Assembly (NCBI RefSeq): GCF_009671065.1 | Contig: NZ_CP046027.1 | Coordinates: 2,046,001-2,110,000 of the forward strand | Direction: 5' to 3' | DNA length: 64,000 nt | Origin: Neisseria brasiliensis | GTDB taxonomy: Bacteria > Pseudomonadota > Gammaproteobacteria > Burkholderiales > Neisseriaceae | Part shown: positions 1 through 8,898 of the stretch, piece by piece | Position numbering within the stretch: position 1 is the stretch's first letter | Layout: each line of letters opens with the position of its first letter | Notes under the pieces: model-generated | The model's database searches: none | Seen by the model: the letters and a program-made list of their open reading frames with translations, nothing else | What the model was told of the DNA's origin: nothing | Translations under genes and position numbers: made by a program

Positions 1-936
1 CTAAAAGACTGCCACAGCCAAGTTTTGCAGCAAAGTTTGAAAGACTTGGAAAGCGCATTCAAAAACTTCTTTGCCAAACGCGCAGATTTCCCCAAATTCA
101 AACGCAAAGGCGAAAAAGACAGTTTCCGCTTTCCGCAAGGCTGTAAATTGGAGCAGCAAAATAATCGTATCTATTTGCCCAAAATCGGTTGGGTGCGCTA
201 TCGCAACAGCCGACACGTTTCAGGCAGCCTGAAAAACGTAACCGTATCGCAAAAATGCGGTAAATGGTTTGTATCTATGCAAACCGAAACCGAGCAGGAA
301 ATCGCGCAGCCAAACGGTGGCGAAACTGGGATTGATATGGGTGTTGCCAAATTTGCAACATTGTCCAATGGTCAGTTTTTTGAGCCAATCAACGCATTCA
401 AAACGTTGAAAGGCAAACTAGCAAAACTGCAAAAACAGTTCAAACACAAAACCAAATTCAGCAAAAACTGGCAGAAACTGAAAGCAAAAATCAGCCGTTT
501 GCACCACAAAATCAGCAATATCCGTAAAAACTACCTGCACCAAATCAGCAGCGCAATCAGCCAAAACCACGCGATTGTGTATGTGGAAGATTTGCAGGTG
601 GCGAATATGTCCAAATCCGCTAAAGGCAACGCCGTGCAGCATGGAAAAAACGTTGCTGCCAAATCAAGCTTAAACCGTGCGATTTTAGACCAGTCTTGGT
701 TTGAGTTTCGCCGTCAGTTGGACTATAAGCTGTTGTGGCGCGGTGGGCATTTGGTGGCTGTTCCGCCACAAAATACCAGTCGTTGTTGCCCAGCTTGCGG
801 ACATACTGCCAAAGATAACCGTCAAACACAGGCAAACTTTGAATGTGTGCAATGTGGCTATCAAAACAATGCGGATATTGTGGGTGCAATCAATGTGTTA
901 AAGCGCGGTCAAGAGATTTTGGCAGCGCAAAAGTAA
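1..936 (+). CDS. tnpB: TnpB RNA-guided nuclease of an IS200/IS605-type element, 5' end outside window
   Basis: The frame is open from base 1 and starts upstream of the window, so only the C-terminal part (at least 311 residues) is seen. Three RuvC-type acidic residues are visible: Asp in GIDMG (codon 334-336), Glu in YVEDL (codon 586-588) and Asp in NADIVGAINVL (codon 874-876). The four-cysteine zinc ribbon CPACG...CVQCG lies just before the last Asp. All hallmarks of an active TnpB/OrfB are therefore intact. TnpB proteins are RNA-guided DNA endonucleases that retain the element at its donor site. No tnpA partner is seen; it may lie upstream or the element may be tnpB-only. The stop is followed by the right-end hairpins. 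Confidence 0.93.
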   Translation, partial: LKDCHSQVLQQSLKDLESAFKNFFAKRADFPKFKRKGEKDSFRFPQGCKLEQQNNRIYLPKIGWVRYRNSRHVSGSLKNVTVSQKCGKWFVSMQTETEQEIAQPNGGETGIDMGVAKFATLSNGQFFEPINAFKTLKGKLAKLQKQFKHKTKFSKNWQKLKAKISRLHHKISNIRKNYLHQISSAISQNHAIVYVEDLQVANMSKSAKGNAVQHGKNVAAKSSLNRAILDQSWFEFRRQLDYKLLWRGGHLVAVPPQNTSRCCPACGHTAKDNRQTQANFECVQCGYQNNADIVGAINVLKRGQEILAAQK

Positions 937-1116
937 AATGAAGTTTCAGGGCAGGACGTGCCCGTAGCGTCTGTGAAGTGAACCGTGCAGTAAGGCGGTC
1001 AGCAGCAGAAACCCACCGAAGCGATTTGTGAATGGCTCAATGCCGTTCACAAATCGCCGTAGGAATTCCCTCCCTTCAGGGAGGGAAGGACGTCAAGTTG
1101 TAAATTGACGAATTTA
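880..1116 (+). ncRNA. Probable TnpB omegaRNA (tnpB 3' end, right-end hairpins, about 20-nt guide)
   Basis: Inference from the known layout of TnpB loci: the guide RNA overlaps the 3' end of tnpB, runs through the right end and finishes in flanking DNA, which becomes the guide. Here the right end holds two hairpins (1021-1057 and 1066-1087) and then GGACGTCAA (1088-1096), with TCAA at 1093-1096 as the likely element terminus. The guide would then be about 1097-1116, GTTGTAAATTGACGAATTTA. The 5' boundary is a guess. Confidence 0.5.
1021..1096 (+). repeat. Right-end hairpins of the IS200/IS605-type element
   Basis: First hairpin: arms 1021-1036 (GCGATTTGTGAATGGC) and 1042-1057, 16 bp with one G-T wobble and a 5-nt loop. 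Second hairpin: TTCCCTCCC (1066-1074), loop TTCA, GGGAGGGAA (1079-1087), a perfect 9-bp stem. Subterminal hairpins are the recognition sites of Y1 transposases and form the core of the omegaRNA scaffold. The terminal TCAA at 1093-1096 is the proposed element end. Confidence 0.7.
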
Positions 1117-1128
1117 TCTGCTGAATCC

Positions 1129-1157
1129 TTGGGTTTGTGTCTTATTTTGCGTATAAT
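1129..1157 (+). promoter_or_regulatory. Sigma-70-type promoter of prs
   Basis: TTGGGT (1129-1134), 17-bp spacer, perfect TATAAT (1152-1157). The predicted transcript would start near 1164 and have a leader of about 80 nt before prs. The -35 begins only 32 bp after the proposed tnpB element terminus. Confidence 0.6.
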
Positions 1158-1243
1158 GTCGGGCTTAACGTCAATGTACACAAGCAGAGGAAAGCAAGAT
1201 GTTTTCTGAGCAATGTTTGAATCAAAAATCAGGTGAAAATGAT

Positions 1244-2233
1244 ATGGCCGCATATGATAGTTTGATGGTATTTACCGGTAATGCCAATCCCGATTTAGCC
1301 CAACGTGTTGTGAAACACTTGGATATTTCATTGGGCGAAGCCAATGTAAGCAAATTCTCCGATGGTGAAGTCGCCATTGAATTATTGGAAAATGTACGCG
1401 GCCGCGATGTATTCATTCTGCAGCCGACTTGTGCGCCAACCAATGACAACCTGATGGAAATTCTGACCATGGCAGATGCCTTGAAGCGCGCCTCTGCCGG
1501 CCGTATTACTGCCGCGATTCCTTATTTCGGCTATGCCCGCCAAGACCGCCGCCCGCGTTCGGTTCGTGTGCCGATTTCGGCCAAATTGGTTGCCAATATG
1601 TTGTATTCAGCCGGTATCGACCGCGTGTTGACCGTTGATTTGCATGCCGACCAAATCCAAGGCTTCTTTGATATTCCAGTGGACAATATTTATGCCACGC
1701 CGGTTTTGCTCAATGACATTGCCCAGCAACGCATCGAAAACCTGACCGTCGTCAGCCCTGATATCGGTGGTGTGGTGCGTGCGCGTGCAGTAGCTAAAGC
1801 GCTGAATGTGGACTTGGCGATTATCGACAAACGTCGTCCTAAAGCCAACGTTGCCGAAGTAATGAACATCATCGGTGATGTTCAAGGCCGTACTTGTTTG
1901 ATTATTGACGATATGATTGATACCGCCAATACCTTATGCAAAGCCGCTTCTGCACTGAAAGAGCGTGGTGCTGAACGTGTTTTGGCTTATGCAACGCATC
2001 CTGTATTCTCCGGCGCTGCCGTAGAGCGCATTTCATCATCTGACATTGATCAGGTAGTGGTAACTGATACCATTCCTTTGTCGGAAGCGGCAAAAAATTG
2101 CGACCGCATCCGTCAAGTAACTATTGCTGGTTTGTTGGCTGAAACGGTTCGCCGTATCAGCAATGAAGAATCTGTGTCCTATCTTTTCAATGAAGAAGTG
2201 ACCACAACCTTTGGTGGTATTTTGCTGCCATAA
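1244..2233 (+). CDS. prs: Ribose-phosphate pyrophosphokinase
   Basis: Makes phosphoribosyl pyrophosphate from ribose 5-phosphate and ATP in the cytoplasm, the precursor of purines, pyrimidines, histidine, tryptophan and NAD. The 329-residue protein has the class I features: SDGEV near the start, the ATP-loop region YARQDRRPR, the flexible loop and the PRPP-binding signature [12 protein letters not shown]. The start at 1244 gives [10 protein letters not shown], the usual neisserial N-terminus, and is preceded by AGGTGAAA. An in-frame ATG at 1199 with a good GAGGAAA ribosome site would add 15 residues not typical of the family. It is followed by rplY, as often in proteobacteria. Confidence 0.97.
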   Translation: MAAYDSLMVFTGNANPDLAQRVVKHLDISLGEANVSKFSDGEVAIELLENVRGRDVFILQPTCAPTNDNLMEILTMADALKRASAGRITAAIPYFGYARQDRRPRSVRVPISAKLVANMLYSAGIDRVLTVDLHADQIQGFFDIPVDNIYATPVLLNDIAQQRIENLTVVSPDIGGVVRARAVAKALNVDLAIIDKRRPKANVAEVMNIIGDVQGRTCLIIDDMIDTANTLCKAASALKERGAERVLAYATHPVFSGAAVERISSSDIDQVVVTDTIPLSEAAKNCDRIRQVTIAGLLAETVRRISNEESVSYLFNEEVTTTFGGILLP

Positions 2234-2300
2234 CACTCAGTCGTCTTAAGCTGGTCGCGGCCGATGACGATATTTTTAATCTAATTGGAGTATTTTTATT

Positions 2301-2873
2301 ATGTCATACGAAATTCAAGCTACTGTTCGCGAAGATCAAGGCACTGGTGCGAGCCGCCGCCTGCGTCGCGAAGGTCAAATCCCTGCCATCTTGTACGGTG
2401 AAGGCCAAGATGCCGTGGCAATCGCAGTAGACCACAAAACCATGTACTACGCATTGGAAAAAGAATCTTTCCACACTGCGTTGATCAAATTGATTTTGGA
2501 AGGTAAAACTCAAGACGTTATCGTGCGCGATTTCCAGATGCACCCATTCCGTCAACAAGTTCAACACATCGATTTCCAAGCTGTTAAAGCCGATCAAAAA
2601 GTCCGCATCCGTGTACCATTGCACGTGGTTAATGCTGAAAACTCACATGCTGTTAAATTGCAAGGTGGCCGCGTTTCTTTGCTGAACACTTCAGTAGAAG
2701 TGTACGCTTTGCCTGCTAACATTCCTGCGTTCTTGGATTTGGATTGTTCTGCTGTTGTTGCCGGCGACATCTTGCACTTGTCAGACATCAAATTCCCGGA
2801 AGGCGTGGAAAGCGTTTCTCTGAAACGTGATGAAAACTTGGCTGTTGCTACTGTAACTGGTAAAAAACGCTAA
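2301..2873 (+). CDS. rplY: 50S ribosomal protein L25/general stress protein Ctc
   Basis: Binds the 5S rRNA region of the large subunit. The 190-residue length is that of the long (Ctc/TL5) form: an N-terminal 5S rRNA-binding domain (about 1-92, [20 protein letters not shown]) followed by the C-terminal beta domain (about 93-185, [10 protein letters not shown]). It lies 67 bp downstream of prs with GGAG at 2287 before the ATG, and a clean intrinsic terminator closes the unit. No anomaly seen. Confidence 0.97.
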   Translation: MSYEIQATVREDQGTGASRRLRREGQIPAILYGEGQDAVAIAVDHKTMYYALEKESFHTALIKLILEGKTQDVIVRDFQMHPFRQQVQHIDFQAVKADQKVRIRVPLHVVNAENSHAVKLQGGRVSLLNTSVEVYALPANIPAFLDLDCSAVVAGDILHLSDIKFPEGVESVSLKRDENLAVATVTGKKR

Positions 2874-2890
2874 GAAAATGTAATAAAAAA

Positions 2891-2912
2891 GCCCGCACTT
2901 GCGGGCTTTTTT
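2891..2912 (+). terminator. Intrinsic terminator after rplY
   Basis: GCCCGC, loop ACTT, GCGGGC, then TTTTTTT. Not built from a DUS, unlike most terminators here. Confidence 0.92.
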
Positions 2913-2984
2913 ATTGTTTACAGAATTGGAGCAGCCTGTTATATCCGCGCAGGCGTTCGTACTGTTACGGCGTACCGTCTTAAA

Positions 2985-3042
2985 CGTACCTATAATTTAA
3001 AACGTAGGTACGGTTAGCTTTTTCAAAGCAAAGCCAACCGTA
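2985..3042. repeat. Intergenic palindromic repeat between rplY and pilX
   Basis: CGTACCTA (2985-2992) pairs with TAGGTACG (3005-3012), and GTACGGTTAGCTT (3009-3021) pairs with AAGCCAACCGTAC (3030-3042) with one wobble. The two hairpins overlap and would be mutually exclusive. It looks like a dispersed intergenic repeat, but no second copy is in the window. Confidence 0.45.
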
Positions 3043-3051
3043 CGAATGTCT

Positions 3052-3082
3052 GAGGCCGTCTGAAATTGTTTCAGACGGCCTC
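3052..3082 (-). terminator. DUS inverted repeat ending the pilin operon
   Basis: GAGGCCGTCTGAAA, loop TTG, TTTCAGACGGCCTC. It sits 9 bp after the pilX stop on the minus strand. T-rich tail weak. Confidence 0.7.
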
Positions 3083-3091
3083 TCCAATGGT

Positions 3092-3562
3092 TTATTTCTT
3101 TTTGTTTGAAATGGGTTCACACTTACCATCGGTAGAAAATGCTGTTGCTGAAGCAGCATCGGAACATCGGTATGCGTTGCCTAAGCTGTCTATCCACATC
3201 GCTAAGGTGTAGCCTGTTTCAGATTTAGGCACGGCTGAAATACGGTAGCGGCGACCGGAATCTTTGTTTGCCAATTGTGCCTTGAATGTATATCGGTCGG
3301 TAACGGCTTTATCCATACCTTTGACATAATTGTCTTCAAATTTTGCCAATTTATCAGCAATATCCAATGATGGATTTTTAACCAATTCAGTTTTGATTTG
3401 GTTGTTAACGTTCACTAACTCAGTATGCGCTTGTGCCAAATAGCCACGTTCAATATAACGATTATAAGAAGGCAGGGCGATGGTTGCTAAAATACCAATA
3501 ATGGCAACCGTGATCATCAATTCAACTAAAGTAAAGCCTTGATTATTTTTCATATTATTCAT
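3092..3562 (-). CDS. pilX: Type IV minor pilin, PilX/PilL-like
   Basis: A 156-residue prepilin: short leader ending in Gly, cleavage/methylation site QG|FTLVELM with Glu at mature position 5, then the hydrophobic helix [14 protein letters not shown]. The globular part has Cys pairs near the C-terminus (YRCSD, GKCEP) that could form the D-region disulfide. It is the last gene of the pilH-I-J-K-X cluster, where the meningococcal counterpart is PilX, needed for pilus-pilus aggregation. The start overlaps the pilK stop by 8 nt; an ATG three codons later (3553) is an alternative. Identity as PilX rather than gonococcal-style PilL rests on position, so the symbol is provisional. Confidence 0.8.
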   Translation of the reverse strand: MNNMKNNQGFTLVELMITVAIIGILATIALPSYNRYIERGYLAQAHTELVNVNNQIKTELVKNPSLDIADKLAKFEDNYVKGMDKAVTDRYTFKAQLANKDSGRRYRISAVPKSETGYTLAMWIDSLGNAYRCSDAASATAFSTDGKCEPISNKKK

Positions 3563-4127
3563 TCGCTACGTAAGACTGAAGCATAACGACAGTATTATTG
3601 TTTTTACCCCATGCTTTGGCAGTAACACGATAAATCATGCTGCCTTGGGAAGTATCGGTACTGATGTATTCGATAATGTATCTTGGGGGTTTTATTTTAA
3701 CTCCATCTATTTGTTTAATATTGGTCTGTTGTCCATTCTTATCAATACATAATTCTTTATCACAGCTACGTTGCCATGCATTGTCGGTAGCAGATCCTTC
3801 AAGTTTTATAAGGCTATCTGTTGAAGGGGTTTTTATATTTTGAGCTAAACAAAGCCCCTGCTTGCAATCTGCTGTAAAGGTTGTGACCTTGTTGTCAAAA
3901 TCTATAATTTTATTTTCACCTTCACGTAAAGCAGCTTCAGCTAAGCTCATTGCTAATTTACGGTCTGCCTCATTAGTGCTGATACGTTGTTCAGTGTTAT
4001 AAGATTGCACTGCTGTTACTACTAAAAGCGCAATTACAATCATAATCATCAATACAATGAATAAAGCATAACCTTGCTGAGAAGATTTTTCATGAAAAGA
4101 ATTTATCAGATTGGTCGGTCGGCGCAT
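3555..4127 (-). CDS. pilK: Type IV pilus minor pilin PilK (PilX_N/GspK-like)
   Basis: A 190-residue protein with prepilin site [21 protein letters not shown]. The usual Glu5 is absent, as in the PilX/GspK class of minor pilins that cap the pilus tip complex. The motif [24 protein letters not shown] after the membrane helix is the PilX_N signature. The start ATG at 4127 is backed by GGAGG about 7 nt upstream and overlaps the pilJ end by 22 nt, implying translational coupling. Because pilJ upstream is broken by an IS, pilK may be expressed poorly even though its own frame is intact. Confidence 0.88.
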   Translation of the reverse strand: MRRPTNLINSFHEKSSQQGYALFIVLMIMIVIALLVVTAVQSYNTEQRISTNEADRKLAMSLAEAALREGENKIIDFDNKVTTFTADCKQGLCLAQNIKTPSTDSLIKLEGSATDNAWQRSCDKELCIDKNGQQTNIKQIDGVKIKPPRYIIEYISTDTSQGSMIYRVTAKAWGKNNNTVVMLQSYVANE

Positions 4128-4394
4128 GTATTGCCTCCTCTTATTGCGGCGTCAATATTATAAATTTGAACATTATTCTCATTAGAGGCTTCTATATTTT
4201 GCCCCCCTTTACCTTTCAATGTAATACGAATTAAAGCCGGAGTAGTAGCCTCATTTTCTGCAGGGTTTGTGCGTAGAGGATCCTTTGGGTTAATTGTAGT
4301 GAAATTTTCTTCTTTCGGTGTAGAGGTAGAATCAACTAAAATATTTTCTGGGCAAGAATCTACATAGGTGTATTCTCTTTCCATGGATGTAACA

Positions 4395-5272
4395 TGTAGA
4401 AACTAGTAGCGTTGTTTACAGCATTTCCAGGAGAATACTGAAACATGAACATGCACAAAAACACCCGTCTCACCCCGCACCACCGCCAAGCCATTTGGCT
4501 GGCCTACACGCAGGAAAAGGAAAGCGTCACCTCCCTGGCACGCCGCTACCAAGTCAGCCGCGTCACCATTTACCGCGCACTTAAAGCCGCAAGAGGCAGA
4601 TTGCTCAAACCCCAAACCAGTACCAACAACCGTTTCAAACAGGCAAAGTACGGAATGAAACGCCTGGCCAAGGTAGAACGCGGCATTCAGGAAAAACTCA
4701 AAAGGCAGGCCAAACGCTACAATAAATCCTATCCCGGAGAGCTGGTACATCTCGATACCAAACGGCTGCCGCTGCTCAAAGGGCAGAAAGCCACCGATAA
4801 GCGGGATTACCTGTTTGTCGCCATTGACGATTTCTCAAGGGAGCTATACGCCGCCATTTTGCCGGACAAAACCGCAGACAGTGCTGCCAAGTTTCTGACC
4901 GAACACCTGATTGATCCTTGCCCATACCTGATTGAGTGCGTTTACTCCGACAACGGTACGGAATATAAAGGCTCAGCCAACCATGCTTTCGGTGTAGCCT
5001 GTTATGAGAACGGGATTGGTCAAAAGTTTACCCGGGTTGCCCGTCCGCAGACCAACGGTAAGGCGGAACGGGTTATCCGCACCCTGATGGAGATGTGGCA
5101 TGAGAAACAGTTGTTTGACAGTCCGGAACACCGGCGAAAGGAGTTGTGCCGCTTTGTTAATTTCTATAACACTGTGAAGCCGCACCGCAGTTTGAACGGC
5201 GATACGCCGTTTGAGGTCTTGCAGGCTTATTTTTCTCAACCTGTGGTGTAAACAACGCGATGATTTCCTACA
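4395..5272 (+). mobile_element. Complete IS481-family insertion sequence, 878 bp
   Basis: Ends are TGTAG...CTACA. The terminal inverted repeats match at 20 of the outer 25 bases; the inner GCGTTGTTTAC is identical on both sides. Flanked by the direct repeat TGTAACA. It carries one transposase gene, oriented against pilJ. Confidence 0.92.
4445..5251 (+). CDS. IS481-family DDE transposase
   Basis: A 268-residue transposase with an N-terminal helix-turn-helix (about 12-45, SLARRYQVSRVTIYRALKAA) and an rve-type catalytic core. Catalytic candidates are Asp in HLDTKRL, Asp in YSDNGTEYKG and Glu in TNGKAERVIRTLMEMWHE. The C-terminal motif FYNTVKPHRSLNGDTPFE is typical of IS3/IS481 enzymes. All catalytic residues look intact, so the copy is probably functional. 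The start at 4445 has AGGAG 11 nt upstream; an ATG two codons later is possible. Confidence 0.94.
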   Translation: MNMHKNTRLTPHHRQAIWLAYTQEKESVTSLARRYQVSRVTIYRALKAARGRLLKPQTSTNNRFKQAKYGMKRLAKVERGIQEKLKRQAKRYNKSYPGELVHLDTKRLPLLKGQKATDKRDYLFVAIDDFSRELYAAILPDKTADSAAKFLTEHLIDPCPYLIECVYSDNGTEYKGSANHAFGVACYENGIGQKFTRVARPQTNGKAERVIRTLMEMWHEKQLFDSPEHRRKELCRFVNFYNTVKPHRSLNGDTPFEVLQAYFSQPVV

Positions 5273-5955
5273 TGTAACATCTTTGATTAGAAGTTGAGGT
5301 GCTTCCCAGTTTCCTGAGTCATTTAATTGGAAACGGTACAAGCCCTCTTGCTCACCAAATTTTCCAACTGCATAGGCTACAACCATATGCCTAAGGATAG
5401 AAATGGATCCTTTATTATCCTCACCTATTTCTTTAGAAAATGTATCGCTGGCATCATTCAAATTATTGTTAATAGGTTTATAAAGTCTATTGCAACTACT
5501 GAAAACAGCAACGTTTTTATTAGGAGCGGTGTCATCAATACCATACTGAAAAATGAGTATGGTGCTATCGGCGTTTGGGCTAAACCCTGGAGAATTAATT
5601 GTAGTAACTTCGACGATAGGAATCATTCCTTTATCTGTTGCGTTGCTTGCCAAATTAAATGGAGCTTTGCTTTCATCTTTTATAATAGCTGATGGAGGAT
5701 AGTTAACCATATTAAAACAGCCAAAACTTCCTGCCATACGTGCATCGCGGACTAATAAAGTTGAAGCATGGCGTAAATCTTGTTGCACGCTTAATCGAGA
5801 AGTTGCTGCATTATTGAGGTTGCGGGCGGTAAAGTAGGTTGAAGTAACGGCCATTAAAACAATCATGCTTAATGCGCTGGCCACCAAAAATTCAATCAGG
5901 CTGAAGCCTTGCATTTTAGGTGGGTGATTAAAAGTAGGGCGTTTATTTTTCATTG

Positions 5956-6600
5956 TTATTCCGTAACGCGTGATTGATGGGTGTAAACTATATAATTTCC
6001 TGATGTAATTAAGCTTTTATTTTTTTTGTTTTCTTCATTATCCTCTTCTTCTTCTGCATCGGCTAGCCATAAAACTTTAATAACGGTATCTCCGCTGCCA
6101 CTACACTCCCACTTAGGAGTTGGGGAAGCGTATGTTGGCGCTTTACCAGAGTCATCACGGCAAATCACAAAGAAAACTTGTTTGTCAGGAAAAGCAGATA
6201 ATAATGCTTGACGAAATTCTTCAATTTGAGATATTGCAAAATTATCTTTACTTTCTATACCAGAGGACTTTTTCTTATCAGTAGTTAGATAATGGTCATA
6301 AGATTTTTTAACTACTCGCTCTACTTCATTGCCTGAAATATCTGTCTTGGATTCAACTGATAAAACCGGATTAATTAACATGCCTTCAATCATATTTTGC
6401 GTGATTTGAGAAACGATAGTTTGCGTTTCCCCTTCACGAACGCTGGAAACGGCGCGCAACTGTACAGAAAGTAAGGCAAGAATGCCGATGGCCAAAACAA
6501 ACATGGAAATCAAGACTTCAATCAAAGTCATACCTTGTTGATTGGCTTTCAGACGGCCTTGCTGCTGAGCAGAAAAGAGTAATGTCGTTGTTTTCATCAT
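5956..6600 (-). CDS. pilI: Type IV pilus minor pilin PilI (PilV-type)
   Basis: A 214-residue prepilin with leader MMKTTTLLFSAQQ...NQQG and cleavage site G|MTLIEVLISMFVLAIGILALLSVQ, the PilV signature with Glu5 present. The following QLRAVSSVREGETQTIVSQITQNMIEGM is typical of PilV/PilI. It lies between pilH and pilJ with 2-nt gaps. The start at 6600 (or 6597, tandem ATGs) is chosen because it begins just after the pilH stop; an upstream in-frame ATG at 6624 overlaps pilH. Acidic, low-complexity stretch EEEEDNEENKKNK near residue 185. Confidence 0.88.
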   Translation of the reverse strand: MMKTTTLLFSAQQQGRLKANQQGMTLIEVLISMFVLAIGILALLSVQLRAVSSVREGETQTIVSQITQNMIEGMLINPVLSVESKTDISGNEVERVVKKSYDHYLTTDKKKSSGIESKDNFAISQIEEFRQALLSAFPDKQVFFVICRDDSGKAPTYASPTPKWECSGSGDTVIKVLWLADAEEEEDNEENKKNKSLITSGNYIVYTHQSRVTE

Positions 6601-6602
6601 TG

Positions 6603-7268
6603 TTATTTTTCGGAATATTGGCAAATATCACGCGAGTCGGATTTGGCGCAGATTTCTACACGGCCGCTGCCGTCGATAAACAATACGGTAGAGCGGGCTT
6701 TTTTATCATTATCGCTGCTTGCACGGGCATCAGTTAAGATAATTTGAGTGTAACCGCTAGGTGTCGGGAAATTGTCTGTCGCAGTAGGAGATTTATTCCA
6801 ACGTACAAAATTACCGTTAGGTAGGAAAGTCCAGCGGACGTTGCTATCGGTGGTTTTGCTGCCGCTAAAGGGGTAAGCATAATAGCTATGGGTTATGCGA
6901 TCATTATCTTTACTGTTTAAGATGATAGCGCGTAATTGAATATCGGTAGAAGTGCGTTGATATTGTTTGTTTTTATCGGTATCGGCAAAAGCCATCAAAC
7001 CTTGGTTACCGAAACTGGCATTACAACTACCATTAGATTTGCCATCTTTTTTAATTTGAACCGGACAAACATAAACTGGAATATTTAGACGAACGGCTTC
7101 GCTGCGGGCGAAGCGCAGAAGATTGGCGATTTGTTCCGCATTGCTGGCCACGCGGCGCGATGCGATCCATTGGCTCATGTTGGGAAGGGCGATGACGGCC
7201 ATGATTGCAATGATGGCAATCACGACCAACAGTTCGATAAGGGTAAAACCTTTTTGTTTGGCGTGCAT
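6603..7268 (-). CDS. pilH: Type IV pilus minor pilin PilH (FimT/GspH-type)
   Basis: A 221-residue pseudopilin with a 7-residue leader and site G|FTLIELLVVIAIIAIMAVIALP, followed by the GspH/FimT motif RRVASNAEQIANLLRFARSEAVRLNIPVYVCP. Cys residues near the C-terminus (VEICAKSD, DICQYSEK) may form a disulfide. First gene of the minor-pilin operon and directly downstream of dnaB, the order found in pathogenic Neisseria. FimT-type pilins help prime pilus assembly, and in related bacteria bind DNA during uptake. Confidence 0.88.
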   Translation of the reverse strand: MHAKQKGFTLIELLVVIAIIAIMAVIALPNMSQWIASRRVASNAEQIANLLRFARSEAVRLNIPVYVCPVQIKKDGKSNGSCNASFGNQGLMAFADTDKNKQYQRTSTDIQLRAIILNSKDNDRITHSYYAYPFSGSKTTDSNVRWTFLPNGNFVRWNKSPTATDNFPTPSGYTQIILTDARASSDNDKKARSTVLFIDGSGRVEICAKSDSRDICQYSEK

Positions 7269-7427
7269 GAGTATCGGTAAGTTTGGCGGAAGTTTATCGG
7301 TAATGTATGGTAATGCTTGGTTTTATATTTGTTTATATGCGTGTTACGCGTATTTCATTCTAAACGATATTGCCAAGTATTGCCTAATAAAATATGAAAA
7401 ACGCTTAGTTTGGCGGCGGAATCTGTC

Positions 7428-8834
7428 TCAATCTTCCATCAATGCAGACTCGGGAACGTAGGCGGCATTGTCAAACTTGGTAAATTGCCCCATCCAAGTG
7501 AGGTGGACTTTGCCTGTTGGACCGTTACGGTGTTTGCCGATGATGCATTCTGCCAAGCCTTTAAGCGGCGATTCAGGATTGTAGTATTCATCGCGATACA
7601 TAAACATAATTAGGTCGGCATCCTGTTCAATGGCACCGGATTCGCGCAAGTCGGACATCATCGGGCGTTTGTCGGTGCGCTGCTCAACGGTACGGCTAAG
7701 CTGTGACAGGGCGATCACCGGCACTTGCAATTCTTTGGCCAAGGCTTTGAGTGAGCGGGAAATTTCACCCAATTCAGACGCACGGTTGTCGGAACGGCCG
7801 GAGCCGGACATCAATTGCAGGTAGTCAATCACAATCAAGCCCAGTTTGCCGTTAAACTGGCGTGCCAAGCGGCGGGCGCGGGCGCGCAACTCGAGCGCGG
7901 TCAAACCCGGTGTTTCGTCGATATACATCGGCGCGTTGGTGAGTTTAATCACGGCTTCGTTGAAATTGAGCCAGTGTTGGTCTTGCAGGTTGCCGGTTTT
8001 CAAAACCTGCTGATCGACGCGGCCGACGGAGCTTAACACACGCATCACCAATTGCGCCGCGCCCATTTCCATCGAAAACACGGCAACAGGTAATTGTGCT
8101 TCAACGGCAACGTGCTCGGCAATGTTGATAGAAAAAGCGGTTTTACCCATAGACGGGCGGCCGGCGACGATAATCAAATCGCCCGGTTGCAGGCCGGAGG
8201 TTTTTTTGTCCAAATCGATAAAGCCGGTGGATACGCCGGTGACTTCTTCGGGGTTTTCACGCGAATAGAGCATGTCGATTTTGGCGACGACTTCATCCAA
8301 TACATCGGGCATGCTTAAAAAGCCTTGTTTGGATTTAGCGGTACTCTCAGCAATTTGGAACACTTTGTTTTCGGCTTCGTCGAGCAACTGCCCGGCATCA
8401 CGCCCCTGAGGATTGTAGGCGCTGCGGGCGATTTCGGTGCCGACTTCAGCCAATTGGCGCATGATGGAGCGCTCGCGCACGATTTCGGCGTAGCGGCGGA
8501 TATTGGCGGCAGAAGGGGTGTTTTGCGCGAGGGTAATCAGGTAATTGAAACCGCCTGCTGATTCGAGCTCGTCATTGCGCTCTAAGGCTTCCTGCACGGT
8601 AATGACGTCGGCTGGACGGCTTTCGTTGATCAGCATGGCGATGGCACGGAAAATCAGGCGGTGCTCGTGGCGGTAGAAGTCTTCACCGGTAACGACATCT
8701 GCGATTCTGTCCCATGCTGCATTTTCCAAAAGCAGACCGCCCAAAACCGATTGCTCGGCTTCCATCGAATGCGGCGGCAAGGCCAAAGCCGTGACTTCAC
8801 GGTCTTCAGACGGCATGTCAAGATAATCGTTCAT
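7428..8834 (-). CDS. dnaB: Replicative DNA helicase DnaB
   Basis: Hexameric 5'-3' helicase at the replication fork. The 468-residue protein has the N-terminal DnaB domain (about 20-125, PPHSMEAEQSVLGGLLLENAAWD), then the RecA-like C-terminal domain with Walker A AGRPSMGKTAFSIN (about 227-240), Walker B LIVIDYLQLM and the QLSRTVEQRTDKRP / SDLRESGAIEQDADLI motifs. Length is normal and there is no intein. A TATAAT lies on the minus strand at 8876-8881, a possible promoter element 42 bp upstream. Confidence 0.98.
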   Translation of the reverse strand: MNDYLDMPSEDREVTALALPPHSMEAEQSVLGGLLLENAAWDRIADVVTGEDFYRHEHRLIFRAIAMLINESRPADVITVQEALERNDELESAGGFNYLITLAQNTPSAANIRRYAEIVRERSIMRQLAEVGTEIARSAYNPQGRDAGQLLDEAENKVFQIAESTAKSKQGFLSMPDVLDEVVAKIDMLYSRENPEEVTGVSTGFIDLDKKTSGLQPGDLIIVAGRPSMGKTAFSINIAEHVAVEAQLPVAVFSMEMGAAQLVMRVLSSVGRVDQQVLKTGNLQDQHWLNFNEAVIKLTNAPMYIDETPGLTALELRARARRLARQFNGKLGLIVIDYLQLMSGSGRSDNRASELGEISRSLKALAKELQVPVIALSQLSRTVEQRTDKRPMMSDLRESGAIEQDADLIMFMYRDEYYNPESPLKGLAECIIGKHRNGPTGKVHLTWMGQFTKFDNAAYVPESALMED

Positions 8835-8898
8835 GGCGTTTCATCCCCAAAAAATGCTTTGAATAAGAGACTGCTATTATATCGTAGTATAAGTTTAA

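Larger units (their letters stand above)
4388..5279. repeat. 7-bp target-site duplication flanking the pilJ IS
   Basis: TGTAACA at 4388-4394 and again at 5273-5279, directly adjacent to the IS ends. Confidence 0.92.
4106..5953 (-). pseudogene. pilJ: pilJ (PilW-type minor pilin) split by an IS481-family insertion
   Basis: The N-terminal part (5953 down to 5273, 227 codons) has the prepilin site MQG|FSLIEFLVASALSMIV and the PilW motif RHASTLLVRDARMAGSFGC. The C-terminal part (4387 down to 4106) ends in [19 protein letters not shown]. Between them sits the IS at 4395-5272 plus one copy of the duplicated TGTAACA. Removing the IS and one repeat restores one open frame of 320 residues across LLIKDVT/SMEREY, so this is a recent, single-event disruption with no other damage. 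The interrupted gene would make a protein ending in about 100 residues of antisense IS sequence (stop at 4973). PilW-type pilins are normally needed for pilus assembly. Confidence 0.93.

Noticed and set aside
1199..1243. Upstream ATG as the prs start
   Set aside because: It has a good ribosome site but would add 15 residues absent from the family; 1244 matches homologues. A short leader peptide cannot be excluded.
4973..5953. Single 326-codon minus-strand frame over the pilJ start
   Set aside because: Its last 100 or so codons are antisense IS sequence; the real gene is the interrupted pilJ.
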